Origin: Chloroflexota bacterium
GTDB lineage: Bacteria; Chloroflexota; Anaerolineae; Anaerolineales; Villigracilaceae
Direction: 5' to 3'
Length of the DNA stretch: 64,000 nt
Assembly (NCBI GenBank): GCA_016213105.1
Contig: JACRBN010000025.1
Span: forward strand, 310,001 to 374,000
The notes beneath the pieces are model-generated. The model had not been told where the DNA came from and made no database searches. It saw only the letters and a program-made list of their open reading frames with translations. Below, piece after piece: positions 1 through 8,024 of this stretch (its first letter is position 1; each line of letters starts with the position of its first letter). A program made the position numbers and the translations under genes.

Positions 1-479
1 TAGGCCTTGAGCGTGCAGCCGTAATCGTGCAGGTGTACGCCTGTGACCTGCGAGATCAACCAGTTGGCGATGCGCGAGGGAAAGGTGCGGACGATGGCGT
101 TATCCTTGCGGTCCTTGCGCCAGCCGCTGACCAGGTCGTAGCCTTCGTCCAGTTTGGCGAGCAGCATGGGGATGTCAGCGGGATCGTTCTGCAGGTCGGC
201 ATCCAGCAGGATGATGGTTTCGCCCACGGCATGGTCGATACCCGCCGCGATGGCGGCCGTCTGCCCGAAGTTGCGGCGGAAGGATACGACCCGCACGTGC
301 GCTACATCCTGTGCGGCATACCCGCGCAGGACTTCGAGACTGCGGTCGCGGCTGCCATCATCCACGAGCACCACCTCCCACTGGGAGAGCAGCGGAGGCA
401 TTACGCTGTAGATCGCCTCGAACAATAATGGCAGGTTTTTCTCTTCATTATAGACAGGGATGATCAGGGAAAGATCCAT
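1..479 (-). CDS. GT2 family glycosyltransferase (DPM1/ArnC-like), C-terminus outside window
   Basis: The first 159 residues are present; the gene runs off the left edge of the window. It begins MDLSLIIPVYNEEKNL, the usual N-terminus of family-2 (GT-A fold) glycosyltransferases. It then shows the nucleotide-binding VVLVDDGS segment and the metal-binding LLDADLQNDP segment. The order of these motifs and the LHDYGCTLKA stretch match polyprenyl-phosphate mannosyl/glucosyl transferases of the DPM1/ArnC type, which charge a lipid carrier on the cytoplasmic face. The ATG directly follows the TGA of the upstream membrane glycosyltransferase, with AGGAA just before it, so the two are probably co-translated. 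Such a pair would make sense as lipid-linked sugar donor synthase plus GT-C transferase, but this is inference. Any C-terminal membrane segments cannot be seen. Confidence 0.9.
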   Translation of the reverse strand, partial: MDLSLIIPVYNEEKNLPLLFEAIYSVMPPLLSQWEVVLVDDGSRDRSLEVLRGYAAQDVAHVRVVSFRRNFGQTAAIAAGIDHAVGETIILLDADLQNDPADIPMLLAKLDEGYDLVSGWRKDRKDNAIVRTFPSRIANWLISQVTGVHLHDYGCTLKA

Positions 480-2336
480 TCATTTCCTTCGGAAAATGCG
501 CAGGTCGCTGCCTTCGATGCAGGAGGTCTGCACAGGAAAGCGCGGCAGTTCTTCGAACACGGATTCGGGCAGGTCTTCCTTCATCTTCGGATACCGCCAA
601 CTCTCGACCACGATGTAATCGGCTTCCTGTTTCCATTGCACCGCCAGGACATCGTTCCAGAGTCCATATTTTAGCAAGTCTTGCACATCCCCGCCAATCC
701 GATATGCGTAGCCGTCGTTGATCTGCGGCAGGTAGATGGCGATATGCGGGGCGTACAAGAGCGGCGCCACGGATAATCCGCCGTTCCAGTATACACGACT
801 GCCCGGCGGAATGACCTCGGCCAGGCGCCTGCCAACCTGCTCGTTGGCGGCAATTGTATCCTCGTCGGCGCAATCGGGGCGGCCTGCGCTGCCCGAGAGC
901 AGCGGTGAGACGACCAGGCCGATAATGATGATGGATACGGCCAGCAGGTATCCATAGTTGAGGCGCGGGAATTTCCAACGTTTGATGATGAAAGAGGCAA
1001 GAAGAAAGACCAGGCCAAGGAATGCGCCCGCCGCCGTGGAGACCGCTTTCTCGGCAAGGTTGCGCTCGGGGTTGAACTTGTTCGAGATCACATCCCAGAG
1101 CGTGGTGAAGCCAGGCTGGAACTGTCCATCGCGGACGCGCGGCACATCGAGGGCCAGCAACCCATCGCCGATATCCTCAAAGGCGGAGAAGCCGATGCCC
1201 GTGAAAATCACCAGCGCCGCCAGGACGATCAACGCCTGCCGAACGGGATGAGCATCCCGTTCGAGCGCGCGCAGGATCACGACCACGAACAGGATGGCGC
1301 TGACGTTGAAGAAGGATACGTAGGGCGTGAAGCAAAACACGCAGTAGTCGTTGCTTATCGAAGCCCACGAGTGCATGAGCAGCAGTCCCACGAACAGGGC
1401 CGCCAGGAAAACCGCCGCGCGGAACTCGGTCTGCGCCGCCCAGGCGCGCTGTTTGGGCCAGAGAAGCAGGCCCAGCCCCAGGCCGACCATCGCCACGAAG
1501 TGAAAGCGCATCCCCTGGAAAAAGGACAGGCTGCGCCCGCTCCAGTCGATCTGTGGATCCCACACGAGCTTGCCCGCCGAGGGAAGCGAATAGGCCTCGA
1601 ACCAGGTTCTGATCCCGTCTGAAAGCCAGGGCGTCCACAATTGGATGATGTACGGCCAATAGAGGAAGTGGAAATAAATCAATACCGCTGCACCCGCCAG
1701 ACCCGCATACAGGGCGGGTTTCCAGCCATATTCCCACCAGATGTACAGCGCCAGCAGGGGCAGGACGAGCAGCATGTTCTGCCGCACCATGATAACCGCG
1801 CCCGCCAGAAAACCCGCCAGGATCAACTGCCAAAGTGGACGTTTCCCGCCCAGCGACAGGGCCAGGATGAGCGCCATCAGGCAGGCGACCGTGCTCTGCG
1901 TGACGCCCATGCTGTATATCTTGATCACCGCCGGGCTCAGCGCCAGAGTCCAGACTGCCAGCGCCGCCAGCCACTTCCCGCCCAGGCGGCGGGCCGCCGT
2001 CCAAACGGCGACCAGGCTGAGGGTCCCGAAGAAGATCGCCAGGCCGCGCCCAGTCAGCAGGCCGGGGCCAAACACCGCCTGGACCGTCCCCGGGATGAGG
2101 AAGGCCAGCGGAGCCTTGTTGGTCTGCACGCCGAACGTCTCGAAGGGACGATGATCCTGCGTGGCGAACAGCAGACCCTTGTACAGGTAGGCGCCCTCGT
2201 CCAGGTCCGAGATGGAGGTGCGCGCAAACCAGGCGGCCTGCGCCAGGTAAACGACCAGTCCCAGAATTGCCAAGAGGCCCGCCAGCCAGGCGGGCCACTT
2301 TTCTGTAAGGGAGGGTCGTGCGGGAGTTGCAATCAT
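480..2336 (-). CDS. ArnT/PMT-like GT-C membrane glycosyltransferase
   Basis: A 618-residue polytopic membrane protein. After a first hydrophobic segment it has SDLDEGAYLYKG, the acidic first periplasmic loop typical of GT-C enzymes such as ArnT and protein O-mannosyltransferases. About ten more hydrophobic segments follow, then a soluble C-terminal part (about residues 480-618) rich in Trp and Tyr. The ATG at 2336 was chosen because the residues encoded upstream of it come from a dispersed intergenic repeat and look non-native. Family knowledge suggests transfer of a sugar from a polyprenyl-phosphate donor outside the membrane. The downstream GT2 gene could supply that donor. Substrate unknown. 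Confidence 0.82.
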   Translation of the reverse strand: MIATPARPSLTEKWPAWLAGLLAILGLVVYLAQAAWFARTSISDLDEGAYLYKGLLFATQDHRPFETFGVQTNKAPLAFLIPGTVQAVFGPGLLTGRGLAIFFGTLSLVAVWTAARRLGGKWLAALAVWTLALSPAVIKIYSMGVTQSTVACLMALILALSLGGKRPLWQLILAGFLAGAVIMVRQNMLLVLPLLALYIWWEYGWKPALYAGLAGAAVLIYFHFLYWPYIIQLWTPWLSDGIRTWFEAYSLPSAGKLVWDPQIDWSGRSLSFFQGMRFHFVAMVGLGLGLLLWPKQRAWAAQTEFRAAVFLAALFVGLLLMHSWASISNDYCVFCFTPYVSFFNVSAILFVVVILRALERDAHPVRQALIVLAALVIFTGIGFSAFEDIGDGLLALDVPRVRDGQFQPGFTTLWDVISNKFNPERNLAEKAVSTAAGAFLGLVFLLASFIIKRWKFPRLNYGYLLAVSIIIIGLVVSPLLSGSAGRPDCADEDTIAANEQVGRRLAEVIPPGSRVYWNGGLSVAPLLYAPHIAIYLPQINDGYAYRIGGDVQDLLKYGLWNDVLAVQWKQEADYIVVESWRYPKMKEDLPESVFEELPRFPVQTSCIEGSDLRIFRRK

Positions 2337-2342
2337 TGATGC

Positions 2343-2392
2343 GGAGCGCGGACTTTCATCCGCGAGAGATGGCAGACTGAAGCCTGCTCTCC
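2343..2392. repeat. Dispersed double-palindrome repeat, copy A
   Basis: About 50 bases between gmd and the membrane glycosyltransferase. It starts GGAGCGCGGACTT, has an imperfect palindrome, then a second one around GCAGACTGAAGCCTGC, and ends CTCC. The flanking GGAG and CTCC are themselves inverted. A near-identical copy is at 20575-20622, and half-copies are at 17571-17593 and 15881-15898. Confidence 0.7.
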
Positions 2393-2401
2393 GTGCCCGG
2401 G

Positions 2402-3373
2402 TTAGAGCAGGTTCTGCCTTCTCACGCGCTCCATATCCGAGTCGACCATCATCTCGACCAGTTCCCTGAAACTGACGGAGGGTTCCCATTGCAGGATGCC
2501 GCGCGCCTTCGAGGGGTCGGCCACCAACAGGTCCACTTCGGCGGGACGGTAGTAGCGCTCATCCTGCACCACGAAGTCCTTGTAATCCAGGCCCACGCGG
2601 CCAAAGGCGATCTCGCAAAATTCGCGCACCGAGTGCGTCTCGCCGGTGCCGACCACGAAGTTATCGGGCTGGGGCTGCTGCAGCATGCGGTACATGGCCT
2701 CGACGTAATCGCCCGCAAAGCCCCAGTCGCGGCGGGCTTCCAGGTTGCCAAGGCGTATATCCTTTGCCATATTGTGTTTGATGCGCGCCACGCCGTCCGT
2801 GATCTTGCGGGTCACGAATTCCAGGCCGCGGCGCGGGCTCTCGTGGTTGAAGAGGATGCCCGAGGCGGCGAACATATCGAACGACTCGCGATAGTTGATC
2901 GTGATCCAGTGCGCGTACACCTTGGCCACGCCATACGGGCTGCGCGGATAGAACGGGGTGGATTCGCGCTGCGGAACTTCCATCACCTTGCCGAACATCT
3001 CGCTCGACGAGGCCTGGTAGAACCTGATCTTCGGGTTGACGAAGCGGATGGCCTCCAGCAGGCGGGTGACGCCCAGGGCGGTCACCTCCCCCGTCAGCAC
3101 GGCCTGGCTCCACGAAACGGCCACGAAGGATTGCGCCGCCAGGTTGTACACTTCGGACGGCTCGTACTCTTCGAGCAGGGAGAGCAGGGAGCCCTGGTCG
3201 TGCAGGTCGCCCTGCACCACGGTAATATAGTCCAGTAAATGCTGGATGCGTTCGAAATTCTGCGTGCTCGAACGGCGCACCAGCCCCACCACGCGGTATC
3301 CTTTTTTCAGCAGATACTCAGCCAGGTATGAACCATCCTGGCCGTTGATGCCCGTAATCAATGCGGTCGGCAT
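2402..3373 (-). CDS. gmd: GDP-mannose 4,6-dehydratase
   Basis: A 323-residue extended short-chain dehydrogenase. It has the N-terminal NAD(P) loop [15 protein letters not shown], which is diagnostic of GDP-mannose 4,6-dehydratases, then LVRRSS, the catalytic SSSEMFG and YGVAK (Tyr-x-x-x-Lys) segments, and the NHESPRRG stretch. It converts GDP-mannose to GDP-4-keto-6-deoxymannose, the branch point to GDP-fucose, GDP-rhamnose and related sugars. No reductase for the next step (fucose synthase or RMD) lies in the window. AAGGAG stands 5 bases before the ATG, and a strong promoter lies just upstream (3406-3433). The neighbours are glycosyltransferases, so a role in surface polysaccharide is likely. 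Confidence 0.95.
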   Translation of the reverse strand: MPTALITGINGQDGSYLAEYLLKKGYRVVGLVRRSSTQNFERIQHLLDYITVVQGDLHDQGSLLSLLEEYEPSEVYNLAAQSFVAVSWSQAVLTGEVTALGVTRLLEAIRFVNPKIRFYQASSSEMFGKVMEVPQRESTPFYPRSPYGVAKVYAHWITINYRESFDMFAASGILFNHESPRRGLEFVTRKITDGVARIKHNMAKDIRLGNLEARRDWGFAGDYVEAMYRMLQQPQPDNFVVGTGETHSVREFCEIAFGRVGLDYKDFVVQDERYYRPAEVDLLVADPSKARGILQWEPSVSFRELVEMMVDSDMERVRRQNLL

Positions 3374-3405
3374 GTAATCTCCTTAATCCAAAATTCAACG
3401 ACTGA

Positions 3406-3433
3406 ATTATAAACTCACATCTGCCCGTGTCAA
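3406..3433 (-). promoter_or_regulatory. Near-consensus sigma-70-type promoter for gmd
   Basis: On the minus strand TTGACA (3428-3433) is followed after 16 bases by TATAAT (3406-3411). The -35 box overlaps the last codon and stop of the upstream membrane-protein gene. Expected start of transcription is near 3399, giving a leader of about 26 bases that contains AAGGAG at 3379-3384. Both hexamers match consensus; the 16-base spacer is one short of optimum. Confidence 0.8.
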
Positions 3434-5076
3434 GCACGGCGCCTGCGGTCCCACCACCAGCCCCCCACCCCGATCACGGCCCACAGTCCCAGAATCAAGC
3501 CTACCATACCACCAAAATCCATCTGCCCGCCCCAGTGAAAATAACGGCTGGCATACCACTGCGAAAATACCGCCAAAAAGACCAGTTCGCCCAGCAAAAC
3601 GCGCGTAACCCAGGCATTGCGTGTTTCCCTCCACCAAACCCAGGCCTGTCCCGCCAGCAAAGCCTGCCACAGGAACAGGATGGCCCGATAGCGTGGATTA
3701 TCCCACTGGTCACCGCCCCCGCGCAAGGCGGTGAAAAGCACCCAGCCCCAGGCGGCGGCCCACAGCCAGAGCCAGACCTTGCGATCCCGCGCGGACCCCG
3801 AGCCTGCTCCCGTTAAAGCGGCGAACAACAACGCTGGCAGCAGCGCATACCAGCCCGCCGCCCGCAGAATGCCGATGACCCGCCAGATGGGCGTGGTCGG
3901 CTCGACCAGCGCGGCCGGCAGGACCGGCTGGAAGACGCCATAGGCTATCATGAACGGCAGCCGCAGCCAGGCGGGCATCGCATCGAACAACTTCTGCACC
4001 CAGCCCGAGCCGCTCTCGAACTGGTGCAGCCCCCACTTGTTGACCTCGCGCATGAACGAACCCAAAATGCCGACCGGCGTGCCGCCGCCCAGGGTCCCCT
4101 CGCGATTGATGGCCGAAGACAGCAGGAACAGCCCCGCCGCGAAGATGACAAGCACCGCCGCAATGACCCACCACGGAACCTGTCCCTTCCCGCTGGAGAA
4201 GAACATCCAGCCTGCCAGGATGACCAGCGTCACCAACGCCGTGGGCGGCGAGACCAGCAGCATGCCCAACAAGCCGAGACCCAGCCAGACCCATGCGCTC
4301 CCTGGGACCGCCCGTGATTTGCTCAGCAAATCAGGCAGGTGTCGACTGCGCTCCCCATTCGGGTCGCTCCGCTCAGCGCGAAAATGCCAGGATACAAATC
4401 CCCACAATATAAAAGCGCTGAAGGTCATCAGGTACGGCTCGCGCATGGCCGCCCCGCCCAGCAGCACGGACTCGGGATACAGCGCAAAGATCCAGCCCGC
4501 GGCCAGGGCCACCTTCCCGCCCCATTGCAGGCTGGCCGCCTTCCATAAAAAGGGAATCCCCAGCGCGGCGATGAAGGCCGAGAGCAGCACCAGCAGCAGC
4601 GGACGCTGCACATCGGGCGAGAGATAGCGATAGACCAGCGCGCCGAAGGCCAGCAATCCGCCATATTGGTCATAGGCATACTTCTGGCTGAAGGCATTGA
4701 CGATCCTGCTCTCCGAACTCGCCAACTCCCAGGACTGGTTGTCGCGCCGATGCGCATCGGTGAAAATGTAGCCCGCATTATCGTCCGGCTCGTCATATCC
4801 ACCCACGGGCAGGACAACATATACCCCCACACTGATTGCCAGCCTCAGGAGAAAGGCAATGGCAACCATCCATAAAAGCGCTTGATTCGCGCTGAGCGGA
4901 GTCGAAGCGCCCCAGCGCACCGCCGCCAGCAGCAAGGAAAACGAAAGAAGGAAGAGGAAAGAAAAAGCCAGCCAGCCGATGACCCAATCCCCGGGCTGGA
5001 GGGCCGACATCCCCGCCCCGAGCACGAGGGAGAGCGGCGCGATCCAGAGCAAATCACGCAGGTTGAAGTATTTCAT
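3430..5076 (-). CDS. Polytopic membrane protein, GT-C glycosyltransferase-like
   Basis: A 548-residue protein with roughly twelve hydrophobic segments. The first outside loop reads GGYDEPDDNAGYIFTDAHRRD; its acidic residues resemble the D/E-rich catalytic loop of GT-C glycosyltransferases (GT39/GT83 group). The family is not certain. The ATG at 5076 was chosen because the protein then starts MKYFNLRDLLWIAPLSL, directly leading into the first membrane helix, with GTGGGG upstream. Two dispersed repeats lie in frame inside the gene: 4316-4380 encodes a hydrophilic loop of about 25 residues (RAERSDPNGERSRHLPDLL) and 4878-4910 encodes GASTPLSANQA. It is followed at once by the gmd promoter, so it may be co-expressed with, but is not required for, gmd transcription. 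Confidence 0.72.
   Translation of the reverse strand: MKYFNLRDLLWIAPLSLVLGAGMSALQPGDWVIGWLAFSFLFLLSFSLLLAAVRWGASTPLSANQALLWMVAIAFLLRLAISVGVYVVLPVGGYDEPDDNAGYIFTDAHRRDNQSWELASSESRIVNAFSQKYAYDQYGGLLAFGALVYRYLSPDVQRPLLLVLLSAFIAALGIPFLWKAASLQWGGKVALAAGWIFALYPESVLLGGAAMREPYLMTFSAFILWGFVSWHFRAERSDPNGERSRHLPDLLSKSRAVPGSAWVWLGLGLLGMLLVSPPTALVTLVILAGWMFFSSGKGQVPWWVIAAVLVIFAAGLFLLSSAINREGTLGGGTPVGILGSFMREVNKWGLHQFESGSGWVQKLFDAMPAWLRLPFMIAYGVFQPVLPAALVEPTTPIWRVIGILRAAGWYALLPALLFAALTGAGSGSARDRKVWLWLWAAAWGWVLFTALRGGGDQWDNPRYRAILFLWQALLAGQAWVWWRETRNAWVTRVLLGELVFLAVFSQWYASRYFHWGGQMDFGGMVGLILGLWAVIGVGGWWWDRRRRA
4316..4380. repeat. Dispersed repeat inserted in frame in a membrane-protein gene
   Basis: The left part is a palindrome with 8-base arms (GATTTGCT / AGCAAATC, centre 4324). 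The right part ends in CTCCGCTCAGCGCG (4367-4380), the inverse of CGCGCTGAGCGGAG at 4888-4901. Read on the minus strand it encodes a polar stretch that interrupts otherwise hydrophobic sequence, which suggests insertion of a mobile palindromic element without loss of the frame. Confidence 0.55.
4878..4910. repeat. Dispersed repeat sharing a 14-base core with 4367-4380
   Basis: It is bounded by GCGCTT (4878-4883) and AAGCGC (4905-4910) as inverted ends and contains CGCGCTGAGCGGAG (4888-4901), followed by TCGAAGCGC. The same 14-base core lies about 510 bases away in opposite orientation within the same gene. Confidence 0.5.
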
Positions 5077-5158
5077 ATCCCCACTTTTACCACGAAACGC
5101 CCTTCCTGATGGTCCCTTCCCACCAGAGAAGGCAGCCTGATGATCGATCCAGGAGTAC

Positions 5159-5167
5159 TGATACAAT
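5159..5167 (+). promoter_or_regulatory. Possible extended -10 promoter element
   Basis: TGATACAAT fits TGn plus a -10 hexamer (TACAAT, 5162-5167), about 68 bases upstream of the nucleotidyltransferase start. No convincing -35 box is present. Confidence 0.3.
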
Positions 5168-5235
5168 GCGATTTCTGACAGAATTAGAAATCGGCGTCAA
5201 TCATCACATTCCCCTTATCGGCAAGGACAAACGAC

Positions 5236-6024
5236 ATGAACAACCGCATTAAATTTCCAACCATCCTTCACGAACAAATGGCGGAAGTCGCCGCAGAGTT
5301 CTTCACGTCCCAGCCGCAAGTGGATACGATCCTGGTGGTCAACTCCTGCGCGCGCGGACAGGCCACGCCCGAGAGCGACCTGGATATGGCTGTGCTGGTC
5401 AAGCCCGAGGTCGCGCAGGAGGAAATCCGCGCGCTCGAAGGAGAGTGGGCAGGCCACCTCTCGGCGCACCCGTTGACGGCGGAATACAAAAAGAGCGGCC
5501 GCTTCGCCCAGGTCCACTTGGATATCATCACCGCGCAATATGTCCCCACGGTCTGGGACGATGGCGGCGGTCCCGATTATTTCGAGGTCGAGATCGGCAA
5601 CCAGATCGCCCATTCCGCGCCGTTGGGGGAGGTTGGGACATATTTCCAGGTGCTTAAAGCCAGGTGGCTGCCCTACTACGGCGACACTCTGCAACAGGAG
5701 CGAATGGAGATGGTCCGCGCGGCCTGTGAATACGACCTGGAGCATGTCCCATTCTTTGCAAAACGCGGATTGCCCTTCCAGGCTTTCGACCGCCTGTACA
5801 AGGCCCATCAGGAATTTTTGCAGGCGCTGTTCATCTCCCGCCGCACCTATCCCATCGCCTACAACAAGTGGATCCGCGAACAGGTGGCAGTATGGCTCGC
5901 TGCGCCGCAGTTGTATGCCCAGCTTCCCAGGATATTGTCGATCCATGATTTGGAGAATGTCTCTGAACTCGAGACAAAGGCGGCTTTCCTGCGCTCACTG
6001 GCAGGAGAGTGGCTGTCCCGTTAA
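5236..6024 (+). CDS. Nucleotidyltransferase-domain protein
   Basis: A 262-residue protein. Residues about 30-60 contain NSCARGQATPESDLDMAVL, the pol-beta-type nucleotidyltransferase signature (usually GSxxRG...SDxD); the two acidic residues SDLD would bind metal. The first position is Asn instead of the usual Gly. The remaining 200 residues are helical and resemble DUF4037/kanamycin-nucleotidyltransferase-like C-terminal domains, but no specific family is recognised. AAGGA precedes the ATG by about 9 bases. It stands alone and divergent from the membrane protein, and no HEPN partner is adjacent, so it is not an obvious MNT/HEPN toxin-antitoxin pair. Substrate unknown. Confidence 0.75.
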   Translation: MNNRIKFPTILHEQMAEVAAEFFTSQPQVDTILVVNSCARGQATPESDLDMAVLVKPEVAQEEIRALEGEWAGHLSAHPLTAEYKKSGRFAQVHLDIITAQYVPTVWDDGGGPDYFEVEIGNQIAHSAPLGEVGTYFQVLKARWLPYYGDTLQQERMEMVRAACEYDLEHVPFFAKRGLPFQAFDRLYKAHQEFLQALFISRRTYPIAYNKWIREQVAVWLAAPQLYAQLPRILSIHDLENVSELETKAAFLRSLAGEWLSR

Positions 6025-6041
6025 ATCCCTCCGCACACTTT

Positions 6042-7022
6042 TTACTTCGGCCAATCCAGCAGCAGCACCTCGGCCAGCAGGCGGGCGTTGACGTTGCGGT
6101 CCAGGCGCTCCTGGGCCAGTTCAATATCGGCCACCACGCGGCGGACGATGGGCAGGCTCAGTTTGGCGGCCAGCGCTTCGATCTCCACGGTGTGATCCAC
6201 GTTGGTGATGGAGGTGGCGGCTTTGGAGGTCTTCAACAACACGTCGCGCCAGTAGGACTGCCAGAACATCAGGGCCTGGCGCATGGCGTCCTTGTCCTTG
6301 GATAGTTTATCGGCGTAGCTAAATTTCTGGACGCGTGTACTCTTGAGCAGGGATTGCAGGTCGGCGATGCGTTCGGCACGGGTTTCGAGCAGGCTGGCAT
6401 CCCCGGTCAGACGGTTGGCGTAGCCCGGACGTCCGCCGCTGATGTGGGCCAGCAGGCGCGCGCGCTCCGCTTCCACGCCGCGGCTGAGCAGCATCGACTC
6501 AACTTCCGCGATCTTCAACGGGCGCAGGCGCAGGATCTCGCAGCGCGAAATGATGGTGGGCAGCAGCGCTTCGGGCGTATCCGCGGTCAACAACAGGATG
6601 GCGTGGGCGGGGGCTTCTTCGAGGGTCTTGAGCAGGGCGTTGGCAGCGTTGTCGTTGGCTTCCTGAAAGCGCAGGAAGAGCGCCACGCGATACCTGGACT
6701 GATAGGGCTTGAGCGCCAGCGCGTGTTGCACCGCGCGCACCTGGTCGACCTTGAGCGTCCCGCCTTCGGTTTCAGCCTGCACCACGCTCATATCGGGATG
6801 CTGCATGGCGTGGGTCTGGCGGCAGTCGCGGCACTCGCCGCAGAATTCGCCCGGGGCGGGCGGGTTGGTGCAGTTCAAGGCCTGGGCGAAGGCCAGCGCC
6901 AGGGAGCGGCGTCCCAGCCCGGGCGGGCCCGAGAAAAGATAGGCGTGGCGGGACTCGCCGTTCGCCACGTGGCGGCGCAGCATGTCCACTGCCCAGTTGT
7001 GCCCGATCAAATTCCAATTCAT
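6042..7022 (-). CDS. holB: DNA polymerase III delta-prime subunit
   Basis: A 326-residue AAA+ clamp-loader subunit. It shows a P-loop-like SGPPGLGRRS (residues 31-40), a zinc module with Cys51, Cys61, Cys64 and Cys67, the NALLKTLEEAP helix, and the sensor-1 ISRCEILRLRPL segment. The P-loop Lys is replaced by Arg, in line with delta-prime subunits that do not hydrolyse ATP. It loads the sliding clamp together with DnaX and delta. It follows rsgA with a 28-base gap in a minus-strand run maf, PBP, rsgA, holB. The companion alpha subunit dnaE lies at the other end of the window. Confidence 0.9.
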   Translation of the reverse strand: MNWNLIGHNWAVDMLRRHVANGESRHAYLFSGPPGLGRRSLALAFAQALNCTNPPAPGEFCGECRDCRQTHAMQHPDMSVVQAETEGGTLKVDQVRAVQHALALKPYQSRYRVALFLRFQEANDNAANALLKTLEEAPAHAILLLTADTPEALLPTIISRCEILRLRPLKIAEVESMLLSRGVEAERARLLAHISGGRPGYANRLTGDASLLETRAERIADLQSLLKSTRVQKFSYADKLSKDKDAMRQALMFWQSYWRDVLLKTSKAATSITNVDHTVEIEALAAKLSLPIVRRVVADIELAQERLDRNVNARLLAEVLLLDWPK

Positions 7023-7050
7023 GAGGTGTATTTTACACGCGAATTACAGG

Positions 7051-7950
7051 TCAGTTCGTGCGCAGGCGCAAGTAGGACTCGTAGCGCTCGGGGTGAATGG
7101 TGCCCGCTTCGAGGGCGGCCAGCACGGCGCAGTCCGGCTCGTGGGTGTGGGTGCAGTCGCTGAACTGGCAGGCGGCCACCAGCGGGGACAGCTCGGGGAA
7201 GTAGGCGTCGATCTCCTCGGGACGGGTGTCCCACAGGGCCAGGCTTTTCCAGCCGGGCGTGTCGGCCACGTACCCGCCGCCTTCGAGCGGAAAAAGCTGG
7301 CGCGAGACGGTGGTGTGCTGGCCCTTTTTCATGAACAGGCTGACCTCGTTAACAGCCAGTCCCAGACCGGGCTGCAAGGCGTTCAGCAGGCTGGACTTGC
7401 CCGCCCCGCTCGGCCCGGCCAGCGCGCTGATCTTCCCGTTGAGCGCCACGCGCAATTCCTCGATGCCGCGCGCTTCGCGGGCCGAGGTGTAAATGACGCG
7501 GTAGCCGATCTGGGAGTACATGCCGAAGATTTCCGCGGCGTTGTCCACCAGGTCGGTCTTGTTGGCAACGATGATCGGGGGCACCTTTTGCTTTTCGGCC
7601 ACCACTAGGAAACGGTCCAACATGCGCAGCTTTGGGGTCGGATCCGCGCAGGCGAAGACGAAGACGGCCTGGTCGGGGTTGGCCAGCAGAATCTGCTGGT
7701 AGATGCCGCGCGGACGAGGGTCCAGCCGCACCAAGACGCGCTCCCGCTCCTCGATCTCCTCAATCGACCCGGAGCCGTCCGCCGACAGGGTGATTTGCAC
7801 GCGGTCGCCCAGGGCGACGATGTCGCCGGTGGCGCGTCCACGCTTGAGCTTGCCGCGCAACTGGCAAATGACAAGGCCCTGCCCGGTCTCCACGAAGAAG
7901 AAACCAGACTGGGCCTTGACGATCAAACCGGTAATGGTTGTATTGGTCAA
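7051..7950 (-). CDS. rsgA: Ribosome small-subunit biogenesis GTPase RsgA
   Basis: A 299-residue circularly permuted GTPase. It has an N-terminal OB-fold (about 1-75), then the G4 motif NKTD (130-133), then G1 GPSGAGKSS (179-187) and G3 DTPG (230-233), and a C-terminal zinc cluster with Cys261, Cys266, His268/270 and Cys274. This order of motifs is diagnostic. It aids late maturation of the 30S subunit. The start is uncertain: no ATG or GTG is available between the upstream PBP stop (8025) and the OB-fold, so a TTG at 7950 is proposed, with GGAG about 14 bases upstream. A longer frame would overlap the PBP gene and a hairpin (7978-8017), which looks wrong. Confidence 0.88.
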   Translation of the reverse strand: MTNTTITGLIVKAQSGFFFVETGQGLVICQLRGKLKRGRATGDIVALGDRVQITLSADGSGSIEEIEERERVLVRLDPRPRGIYQQILLANPDQAVFVFACADPTPKLRMLDRFLVVAEKQKVPPIIVANKTDLVDNAAEIFGMYSQIGYRVIYTSAREARGIEELRVALNGKISALAGPSGAGKSSLLNALQPGLGLAVNEVSLFMKKGQHTTVSRQLFPLEGGGYVADTPGWKSLALWDTRPEEIDAYFPELSPLVAACQFSDCTHTHEPDCAVLAALEAGTIHPERYESYLRLRTN

Positions 7951-7977
7951 AGGATTACGGAAGTCTCCATCTTTCTG

Positions 7978-8017
7978 CTTTCCTCTTTCATCGTTTACGA
8001 AAGATGAAAGAGGAAAG
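7978..8017. terminator. Perfect 15-bp hairpin between PBP and rsgA
   Basis: CTTTCCTCTTTCATC (7978-7992) is exactly complementary to GATGAAAGAGGAAAG (8003-8017) around a 10-base loop. It sits 8 bases after the PBP stop codon on the minus strand and 28 bases before the proposed rsgA start. There is no T-run, so it may be an attenuator, mRNA-stability element or repeat instead of a full terminator. Confidence 0.45.
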
Positions 8018-8024
8018 GATGAGG

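Noticed and set aside
5236-6024. Toxin-antitoxin (MNT/HEPN) module
   Set aside because: The nucleotidyltransferase motif is present, but the protein is too long for a minimal MNT and no HEPN gene is adjacent.
6130-6931. holB as a broken gene because the P-loop lysine is missing
   Set aside because: Delta-prime subunits commonly lack ATPase activity; the zinc module, sensor and length are all normal.
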